Source of the DNA: Syntrophus sp. (in: bacteria)
GTDB taxonomy: Bacteria; Desulfobacterota; Syntrophia; Syntrophales; UBA8958
Direction: 5' to 3'
Length of the DNA: 5,485 nucleotides
Assembly: GCA_003451635.1 (NCBI GenBank)
Contig: DMAT01000410.1
Location: forward strand, 1 to 5,485
Shown here piece by piece: positions 1 through 4,930 of this stretch; the first letter of the stretch is position 1; the number at the start of each line of letters is the position of its first letter. The notes under the pieces are model-generated. The model made no database searches. It had not been told where the DNA came from and saw nothing but the letters and a program-made list of their open reading frames with translations. The translations under genes were made by a program, and so were the position numbers.

Positions 1-705
1 ATTCAGCTTATTATAGGCCCGACCCCGCCAGTAATAAGCGACGCTGTTATTGGGATCGGTCTGGATGACCAGATCATAAGCGGCAGCCGCCTGTTTAAAA
101 TCGTTCTGCTTGAAGAACCGGTGCCCCGCCGACAGGTTCCCCCCGCTTTTTCCGGCAGCAGGAGGAACGGCAGGATCCAGGACTTCCCCTTTGATCAGCG
201 ATCCTACCTTACCCTGCCGGTTTTCATATGAAGCGGCGGTAATCTGCCACCGATCCCGCACGTACACAAGGGTCACATAAGCCTTACCCGCGCCTTTGTT
301 CCCCTCGACACGAAGGGTAAGCTGGACCTGGACAGTGCTGCCCGATGTCTTTAGGGAGGATGGAAACCAGGGGGCGGTTTCCGTGACTTCCCCGAGATCA
401 TCCTTGATCTGTTGATTTTCTTTAACGAAGGATGATGCGATCTTAAATGGTTCAGAATCCTTGATAAAGTCGTTGATTCCAAAGAGGATGGAGATAACGA
501 CGATGCCCACAAGAAAAGGCCAGGAGCGTGAGGCGCCCCCCTTTGGTTTTAACGGTTGATAGGTCTTTTTCCCGTCGCCAGGCTGGATGGGCGCGTAATC
601 TTTCCCGGAAGCCTGGCCAACAGATGGCGCCTGGCTGGCAGCCCGGTCCTTTTTCCTGAACTGCGCCAGGATGTCCGGCAGTTTCATTTTTGGCACGGTG
701 GTCAT
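1..705 (-). CDS. Membrane-anchored Coa1-like protein with C-terminal TPR repeats (partial, C-terminus off the left edge)
   Basis: The reading frame is open from the ATG at 705 to the window edge, giving 235 residues with no stop. Residues 1-58 are charged and proline-rich with no hydrophobic stretch, so they are probably cytoplasmic. Residues about 61-80 (SWPFLVGIVVISILFGINDF) form one membrane segment. Residues about 84-168 resemble the bacterial Coa1-like domain (named after the cytochrome oxidase assembly factor): an LGE motif near 104-106, beta-rich segments with VEGNKGAGKAYVTL (133-146), and DRWQI (151-155). After a Gly/Pro-rich linker, residues about 193-235 fit a tetratricopeptide repeat (AGHRFFKQNDFKQAAAAY, then DPNN) and the start of a second. 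TPRs suggest a protein-binding or assembly role, but the bacterial Coa1-like family has no settled function. The start is supported by AGAGGGGG about 6 bases upstream and a strong promoter 34 bases upstream. The domain call is from memory of the family pattern. Confidence 0.72.
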   Translation of the reverse strand, partial: MTTVPKMKLPDILAQFRKKDRAASQAPSVGQASGKDYAPIQPGDGKKTYQPLKPKGGASRSWPFLVGIVVISILFGINDFIKDSEPFKIASSFVKENQQIKDDLGEVTETAPWFPSSLKTSGSTVQVQLTLRVEGNKGAGKAYVTLVYVRDRWQITAASYENRQGKVGSLIKGEVLDPAVPPAAGKSGGNLSAGHRFFKQNDFKQAAAAYDLVIQTDPNNSVAYYWRGRAYNKLN

Positions 706-738
706 GATTACCCCCTCTTTGTCATGACATGGTAATGC

Positions 739-766
739 ATTATAGAGAGAATGTCCATTCTGTCAA
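739..766 (-). promoter_or_regulatory. Near-consensus sigma70 promoter for the Coa1-like gene
   Basis: On the minus strand TTGACA (766-761) and TATAAT (744-739) both match the consensus 6 of 6, with a 16-base spacer. Transcription should start near 732, leaving a leader of about 27 bases before the ATG at 705. The spacer contains a 12-base inverted repeat, GAATG-GA-CATTC (760-749), a possible operator. Upstream, TTTGTC occurs twice 13 bases apart (785-780 and 772-767). The promoter separates this gene from the phosphatase gene that ends at 855. Confidence 0.85.
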
Positions 767-854
767 GACAAACCCCTCAGACAAATCCTTCATTAATATA
801 AAGCCAATCCCCGCAACTCCGCCTTCAAGACGAATAATTAAACAACACAGTATG

Positions 855-2462
855 TTATGCCCCCCGCATATTGTTGACCCGGAAGGCCAGCAGGGTAATA
901 TCGTCGAATTGTGGCGCCCCCTTGGCAAAGGCCTCCACATCTATCAGCAGCGAATGGCACATCCGCTCCGGATCACGATCTTCCTGCCCGGCATTCCAGA
1001 CTGCGAGCCTCTCCTCACTATACATGATTCCCTCCGCCGTTTGGGCCTCCGTAACACCGTCGGTATAAAAGAGTAGCATATCTCCCGCTTTCATAGCGAG
1101 GGACCATTCATGATAGTCGCTTTCGAGCAGGGGTCCCACGATCGGATCGGAGGGAAAATCAAGAAACCCGCATGCCTCTTCTGTGCAGAGGAGAGGGGGG
1201 TTGTGGCCTCCATTGGCAATGACTATCTTACCCGTCCCCAGGTCATATTCGGCATAAATGACGGTAACGAACATGGTGGCATCGTTGTTTGCAGCCAGCA
1301 TCCGGTTGGTCTTGAAAAGGGTCTTCGCCGGGCCTCCTCCCTCCAGGCTGTAAACCCTGATCAAGGCCCGGGACATGAACATGAACAGAGCGGCAGGGAC
1401 GCCTTTACCCGAAACGTCACCGATCATAATCCCGAGTTTGTCCGGCCGGATGAAGAAATAATCATAGAAATCCCCGGCCACCTCTTTTGCCGGAATCATC
1501 TTTCCATAAATGTCGAATTCCCTGACATCGGGAAAGGGTGGAAAAGTATGGGGAATGATGGATTGCTGAATGTCCCGGGCCACCTGCAATTCACTTTCCA
1601 TCCGTTCCTTCGCCGCCGTAGTTACCCGCAGGTTTTCGATGTAGGTTTTAAGGTCGGCCGACATCTTGTTTAGTACCTCCGCCAGTTCTTCCATTTCATC
1701 ACCCGTGGAAATGTGGAGCCTGGCATCGAGGTTTCCCTCACCAACCCGGCGGGCATGAAGGACGACCTGGCGGATGGGACGGGAAATCCCCCGGGCAATC
1801 AATGCCGAGACGAGGACCATGATGATCGTGGCCAGGAGGGATGAGAATAGAAAAATGCTGATGGTCGCATCTCTTTCCTTACCGATGGTTTCCTGGACAT
1901 GGATTAGGGGTTGATAGAATTCATCGACATAAACCGTCGCAAAGAGGATACAGGCCGTCCCCCTCACGGGCACGCCCACAAAATATTTTTCCCGGATGGA
2001 ACCGTCTTTTTCCTTCCAAAGGTAATATTGACCGACCGATTGGCCGTTCAGATTCTTTTGGATCGCCTCCCAGAGGGCCGGGAGTTTATAACGAAAATCC
2101 GACAACCTTTTCCCCTCGATATCGGGATCGGGATGGAAGAGATACCAGCCGTCTCCCTGTCCGACACCGTCATGGAGGCCGCTGTACCCCGTTTTCTGGA
2201 TCTTCTGCACGACAATCTTCCTTAGATTCTGGTCTTTAGGGTCCAGGGGGTGGTTCTCAAGATAAATCTCTATTTGTCCCGCCAGGTCATGGGCCTTTTC
2301 ACCGAGAATCTTTTCCAGACCGCTACGGATCGTCGTTTTCATTTTATCGGCACTGTCCGTGGCATTCTCGGTTATCCTGACCACGCCGATAACGGAAAAA
2401 ATTGCCGAGAAAAGAATGGCTAGGGCACCATAGACAAGGATCAGCTTGGTACGGATGATCAT
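855..2462 (-). CDS. Membrane Cache-HAMP-SpoIIE (PP2C-type) serine phosphatase, RsbU-like
   Basis: A complete 535-residue signalling protein. Residues 6-27 form a first membrane segment. Residues about 30-195 form an extracytoplasmic sensor that resembles a single Cache domain (GDGWYLFHPDPDIEGKRL at 103-120, then Y-x-W-x-K and REKYFVGVPV at 157-166). Residues about 200-224 form a second membrane segment, followed by a HAMP linker (about 222-275) and a short helical connector. The SpoIIE catalytic domain starts near 290 with the RsbU-type signature VARDIQQSIIP. Metal-binding and catalytic motifs are intact: AGDFYD (329-334), GDVSGKG (348-354), NGGHNPP (417-423), YTDGVTEA (466-473) and FDDIT (519-523). 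The family dephosphorylates Ser/Thr on STAS-domain anti-anti-sigma factors and similar regulators; signal and target here are unknown. No STAS protein or anti-sigma kinase lies in the window. AGGA lies 6 bases before the ATG, and the divergent neighbour starts 83 bases away. Confidence 0.95.
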   Translation of the reverse strand: MIIRTKLILVYGALAILFSAIFSVIGVVRITENATDSADKMKTTIRSGLEKILGEKAHDLAGQIEIYLENHPLDPKDQNLRKIVVQKIQKTGYSGLHDGVGQGDGWYLFHPDPDIEGKRLSDFRYKLPALWEAIQKNLNGQSVGQYYLWKEKDGSIREKYFVGVPVRGTACILFATVYVDEFYQPLIHVQETIGKERDATISIFLFSSLLATIIMVLVSALIARGISRPIRQVVLHARRVGEGNLDARLHISTGDEMEELAEVLNKMSADLKTYIENLRVTTAAKERMESELQVARDIQQSIIPHTFPPFPDVREFDIYGKMIPAKEVAGDFYDYFFIRPDKLGIMIGDVSGKGVPAALFMFMSRALIRVYSLEGGGPAKTLFKTNRMLAANNDATMFVTVIYAEYDLGTGKIVIANGGHNPPLLCTEEACGFLDFPSDPIVGPLLESDYHEWSLAMKAGDMLLFYTDGVTEAQTAEGIMYSEERLAVWNAGQEDRDPERMCHSLLIDVEAFAKGAPQFDDITLLAFRVNNMRGA

Positions 2463-2483
2463 TAATTATCCTGTCACTATTTG

Positions 2484-2513
2484 TTGATAATGCTTTTATT
2501 GAGAAGATATGCT
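2484..2513 (+). promoter_or_regulatory. Candidate sigma70 promoter for the tandem-hotdog gene
   Basis: TTGATA (2484-2489, 5 of 6) and TATGCT (2508-2513, 4 of 6) are separated by 18 bases, placing the start of transcription near 2520 and giving a leader of about 26 bases. The gene must have a promoter in or near this 83-base gap because its upstream neighbour is divergent. The exact hexamers are only moderately convincing. Confidence 0.4.
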
Positions 2514-2532
2514 AATTATACAGCAAGGTCAA
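2504..2532 (-). promoter_or_regulatory. Candidate sigma70 promoter for the phosphatase gene
   Basis: On the minus strand TTGACC (2532-2527, 5 of 6) and TATCTT (2509-2504, 4 of 6) are separated by 17 bases. Transcription would start near 2497, about 35 bases before the ATG at 2462. A perfect TATAAT also occurs at 2520-2515 but has no good -35 partner. The site interleaves with the candidate plus-strand promoter at 2484-2513. Confidence 0.45.
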
Positions 2533-2545
2533 GAAGTGAAAGGAC

Positions 2546-3568
2546 ATGGATACATTGACGGTAGTTAAGAAATCAGAACATATTGATCAAAGAGATACGA
2601 CCAAAGAAACGGCTGATTTTATTCATTCCTTCCTGTTCGGCAATGCTGGTATTGTGCGGGACGATCAGGGGGTCCGGTCCCGCCTGAAGATGACCCGCAG
2701 CACTGAGGGATGGATAGGCATCCCCCATGGCGGCATCGGTATGGGGATACTGCTGGAGCTGGCGCTCCACACGGGGGCTAATGGATTGGACCCTGTTTAT
2801 CAGTATCCGTTCAATGTCGAATATCGCCTGGGAGGAGCGAGTCTCCATATCGGCGATGCCGTGGAGGCGGCCGTAATTCGCAACGAAGACCGCTTATCCG
2901 GGCGAATCTTGCGGGAGGGGGAAGATGAGCCCTATCTGCGCGCCAATATCCACTATGGAAAGGAAGGACCCCATAAAAAAGTCCAATTTCAGGATTCCCT
3001 CCCCGTCCGCTATGACGATATTGAAAACCGGTTGCTCCCCCTGCCCTATTACCGCAACTGCTTCGTCTGCGGGGTAGAGAGGGAAGAGGCGGGACTGCGG
3101 CGGCGCTTTTATTTTGTTGACGGCGAGGTCACGGAAAAGATTGTTGTCTCCCTTGCCGGCTTTGATGAAGATGACAAGCAAAGTTTCAACCGGTTCCAGA
3201 GGAATGAAATCTTTCATCCTTTGCCGATTCTAGCCCTTCTCGATGAGACATTGGGCCTGGCGGCCTTCATGGTATCGGCGAGCGGCGGAGTGACGGTTCG
3301 GATTGATTATACTTTCTATCGGGATATTCGGGTCGGGGAAAGACTGCTTTTCTTCGGACGAGGGGGAAAGCTAAGGGGGAAGACACCGTCAAGGATGATG
3401 TGCTGGGCCTCCGGCGGCGCCGCAGTGGTCAGGGATGACGGGACTTTGGAACCCGTGGTTTCCGCTTCCGGCCAATGGTTGGGCGTACCGGCCCTGACCC
3501 ATCAGATGCGGGAGGCGCTGATCCCTGCGGAACTGAACCGGCGTGCCTTCGAACTTGCGGGAAGCTGA
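2546..3568 (+). CDS. Tandem (double) hotdog-fold protein, probable acyl-CoA thioesterase of the PaaI-like type
   Basis: A 340-residue protein that reads as two fused hotdog domains. The first (about 24-150) has a G-x-P-HGG-x-G turn (58-65) leading into the long helix ILLELALHTG, the usual position of the PaaI-type active-site HGG, then a strand pair around YPFNVEYRLGGASLHIGD. The second (about 165-315) opens with NCFVCG...EAGLRRRF (171-188), the C-x-x-C-G...GL pattern of PaaI-like proteins. It has HP (224-225) and ALLDETLG (230-237) where HGG plus helix would be expected. Such proteins hydrolyse acyl-CoA thioesters in the cytoplasm; the substrate cannot be read from sequence. The start is uncertain: AAAGGA ends only 1 base before the ATG at 2546, too close for a good ribosome site, whereas the in-frame TTG at 2555 has AGGA 10 bases upstream, which would remove 3 residues. 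There is no membrane or signal segment. Confidence 0.82.
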   Translation: MDTLTVVKKSEHIDQRDTTKETADFIHSFLFGNAGIVRDDQGVRSRLKMTRSTEGWIGIPHGGIGMGILLELALHTGANGLDPVYQYPFNVEYRLGGASLHIGDAVEAAVIRNEDRLSGRILREGEDEPYLRANIHYGKEGPHKKVQFQDSLPVRYDDIENRLLPLPYYRNCFVCGVEREEAGLRRRFYFVDGEVTEKIVVSLAGFDEDDKQSFNRFQRNEIFHPLPILALLDETLGLAAFMVSASGGVTVRIDYTFYRDIRVGERLLFFGRGGKLRGKTPSRMMCWASGGAAVVRDDGTLEPVVSASGQWLGVPALTHQMREALIPAELNRRAFELAGS

Positions 3569-3582
3569 CCTCTTAACTGCTA

Positions 3583-3610
3583 TCCCCGTGCATCCCTTGG
3601 GGGGCGGGGA
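3583..3610 (+). repeat. GC-rich inverted repeat after the hotdog gene, possible weak terminator
   Basis: TCCCCG (3583-3588) pairs with CGGGGA (3605-3610), and an inner CCC/GGG can extend the structure. It begins 14 bases after the TGA at 3566-3568. No run of T follows on either strand, so it is not a canonical intrinsic terminator. It may still stabilise the 3' end of the transcript. Confidence 0.3.
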
Positions 3611-3664
3611 GTGCCTCCGCTCTTCAAGAAAAACGGGATACGTCGCTGATAGCTAATTGAGGCC

Positions 3665-3693
3665 TTGCGAGGATCGAAGGGATTTGCTATGAT
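3665..3693 (+). promoter_or_regulatory. Extended -10 promoter upstream of the small ORF and coiled-coil gene
   Basis: TTGCGA (3665-3670, 4 of 6) lies 17 bases before TATGAT (3688-3693, 5 of 6). The -10 is preceded by TGC (3685-3687), the extended -10 motif. Transcription would start near 3700, giving a 34-base leader before the ATG at 3734. The -10 overlaps the palindrome at 3691-3706, so this promoter looks regulated. Confidence 0.55.
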
Positions 3694-3706
3694 TTGGACC
3701 CAAATC
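3691..3706. promoter_or_regulatory. Perfect palindrome over the predicted transcription start, possible operator
   Basis: GATTTGG and CCAAATC form a perfect 7-base inverted repeat around a 2-base centre. It starts inside the predicted -10 and covers the predicted start near 3700, a typical place for repressor binding. A further half-site, GATTTG, lies at 3681-3686, ten bases upstream of the left arm. An alternative reading is a small hairpin terminator for the hotdog gene, since a T-rich stretch (3711-3722) follows, but the stem is AT-rich and the T tract is interrupted. Confidence 0.45.
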
Positions 3707-3733
3707 ACTCATTTTCCTTTTTCCAGGGGATAG

Positions 3734-3847
3734 ATGATACTTGGTTATGCAAAACTCTCTGGATGGCAACAAGATATAATAAGGAACTACGACGAGCAAA
3801 CTGCGGGGAATTTACCCCGAGAGATTAAGGTTAGAGGTACATTCTAA
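3734..3847 (+). CDS. Small ORF of 37 residues, probably translationally coupled to the coiled-coil gene
   Basis: The ATG at 3734 is preceded by AGGGG (3725-3729) with 4 bases between, and the frame runs 37 codons to TAA at 3845-3847. The next gene's ATG at 3849 follows after a single base, and that gene's AGAGGT ribosome site (3833-3838) lies inside this ORF. This arrangement is typical of translational coupling. The product starts MILGYAKLSGWQQDIIRNY and ends IKVRGTF; it is mixed-charge, with no membrane segment, cysteine or motif I recognise. A plausible promoter lies 34 bases upstream. It uses several codons that are rare in many bacteria (ATA three times, AGA, AGG, TTA). It could be a leader peptide that sets translation of the next gene, a true small protein, or a chance ORF. 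No homologue is claimed. Confidence 0.42.
   Translation: MILGYAKLSGWQQDIIRNYDEQTAGNLPREIKVRGTF
3804..3819 (+). repeat. Short hairpin inside the small ORF, upstream of the coiled-coil gene's ribosome site
   Basis: CGGGG (3804-3808) and CCCCG (3815-3819) form a 5-base GC stem with the 6-base loop AATTTA. It ends 13 bases before the AGAGGT ribosome site at 3833. Ribosomes translating the small ORF would open it, so it might influence coupling. The stem is short and may be chance. Confidence 0.3.
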
Positions 3848-3848
3848 G

Positions 3849-4826
3849 ATGAAAATACCTGATCATCTTCAATTGGTCCAAAGATTTCAGGAGCTCAGGA
3901 ATTTGTGCCTGGGTTTAGCGGAGGGACTGTCATCCCTTGTCTCGGACCTGCAAAAAGGTGAGTTACGGCAACTTGAGGTAACGGAAGCGAAAATAGCTTC
4001 CCTGCGTCAAGAATATGAAATTCTGAAAAAAGATGTCATCGCGTTTGCCTCACCCTATCAAGCCATTCCTAATCCCGGAGGAATCACTTCCCTCGCCACT
4101 CTGGAGCCCCTGCTCCTCGCAGTCAATCAAAGCTTGAAGGCAGCGGCAATTCAAGTCCTCGATCAGGTTAGTTCTGTAAAACACCGGGAAGAGACAGCTT
4201 TTGAACCCCTGAGGGCCTGCCTGTCCGCAGCGTCCGAGTTGCACCGGGCCATTGCGCAGGTTCCCCTTCCCGATCTTCATCCCGAAGTGGTCGCCATTAC
4301 AGATGGATCCCATCCCCTGGCGTTATTCGTATCCCTCGTCCGTGACCGCCGGCATATGAAAGAAGAAAAAATCGCCGCCATTCAGGACGTGATAGCCGGT
4401 GCCTTCGGTAACTTGCTTTTCATTGCGGCTCTCATGGGGAAACTGATTATTGGAGAGCAGGACGGGAAAGAGGCGGAGACGAAAGCACAAGATGTGTCTC
4501 AGCCAGCTACTGTTAAAACTTCTGAAGCCGCGATAACACCAAGCGAGTCTGAGGAGGTCCTGGAGCAAAGACAGATTCTGCAGGATCTCCTTACGATGAC
4601 GGAAATGAAGATCCAAAAGTTGTTAAAAAATAGGCTGGTCCGGGAAGAGGAGCTGGCGGGATTTGTTGCTGCCATGAAGGAAATGGAGGCCTCACGGTAT
4701 CGAAAATCAGATTTCAAGGAGGATTTTCGTCAACTTCACACCATCAGGGCGGCCTTGGAAGAAATGGAAAACAAGGCCTTCAATCCCCGCAAGCGCCTGG
4801 AAAGGACTGAAGGGCAGCGCAGGTAG
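3849..4826 (+). CDS. Predicted helical/coiled-coil protein of unknown function
   Basis: A 325-residue protein I cannot assign to a family. Residues 1-65 are strongly helical with heptad-like spacing (LRNLCLGLAEGLSSLVSDLQ and EVTEAKIASLRQEYEILKK). A loop rich in Pro and Gly (69-79) precedes a second helical block to about 137. Residues 138-160 include PLPDLHPEVVAITDGSHPL. Residues 175-202 are the most hydrophobic (AFGNLLFIAALMGKLIIG) but interrupted by polar residues, so a packed or amphipathic helix is more likely than a membrane span. Residues 203-235 are a polar linker rich in Glu, Thr, Ser and Ala. The C-terminal part, 236-325, is charged and coiled-coil-like, ending in a basic tail. There is no signal peptide and no catalytic motif. 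The ATG at 3849 has AGAGGT 10 bases upstream and is the first usual start codon after an in-frame stop at 3780-3782. A scaffold or adaptor role is only a guess. Confidence 0.78.
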   Translation: MKIPDHLQLVQRFQELRNLCLGLAEGLSSLVSDLQKGELRQLEVTEAKIASLRQEYEILKKDVIAFASPYQAIPNPGGITSLATLEPLLLAVNQSLKAAAIQVLDQVSSVKHREETAFEPLRACLSAASELHRAIAQVPLPDLHPEVVAITDGSHPLALFVSLVRDRRHMKEEKIAAIQDVIAGAFGNLLFIAALMGKLIIGEQDGKEAETKAQDVSQPATVKTSEAAITPSESEEVLEQRQILQDLLTMTEMKIQKLLKNRLVREEELAGFVAAMKEMEASRYRKSDFKEDFRQLHTIRAALEEMENKAFNPRKRLERTEGQRR

Positions 4827-4864
4827 TCCTGAAAATATCATCCGGCGTAAAAAGCATGGATCAG

Positions 4865-4912
4865 AGGTTGGGGAAGCGGGTTCAGAAGTCCTGTAACCCC
4901 GCTTCCCCACCT
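4865..4912. terminator. Strong hairpin between convergent genes, probable bidirectional terminator
   Basis: TGGGGAAGCGGG (4869-4880) and CCCGCTTCCCCA (4898-4909) make a perfect 12-base stem. AGG/CCT extends it outside, past one bulged T (4868), and TT/AA extends it inside, past one bulged C (4897). It lies between the stops of the two convergent genes (4826 and 4931). No U tract directly follows on either strand; on the minus strand a TTTTT run (4854-4850) comes about 11 bases past the stem. It is therefore a likely but non-canonical terminator. Confidence 0.65.
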
Positions 4913-4930
4913 GGAAGCCTGTCCGTAATA

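Noticed and set aside
708..725. A 5-codon ORF (ATG at 725, stop at 710-708) in the leader of the Coa1-like gene
   Set aside because: It has no ribosome site of its own, and its codons are simply the Shine-Dalgarno region of the real gene.
1110..1673. A 187-codon plus-strand ORF opposite the phosphatase gene
   Set aside because: It lies antisense to the SpoIIE catalytic domain, whose motifs are all intact on the minus strand. Its protein has no recognisable domain, so it is a shadow of the true gene.
3689..3733. A 14-codon ORF starting at ATG 3689 with AAGGG upstream
   Set aside because: Its start codon lies inside the predicted -10 element, so a transcript from that promoter would not contain it, and the ORF is very short.
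3775..3780. Perfect TATAAT as a promoter for the coiled-coil gene
   Set aside because: No -35 element occurs 15-19 bases upstream and there is no TGn extension. It also lies inside the small ORF, and a better promoter exists at 3665-3693.
3790..3840. Possible c-di-GMP (GEMM) riboswitch, because of GCAAAC followed by a hairpin before a gene
   Set aside because: The conserved second half (GGGACGCAAAGC-like segment and second stem) is absent, and the region reads as the end of a small ORF.
4050..4717. Minus-strand ORFs opposite the coiled-coil gene
   Set aside because: They overlap each other and the plus-strand gene, have no good ribosome sites and encode low-complexity or cysteine/phenylalanine-rich sequences typical of antisense shadows.
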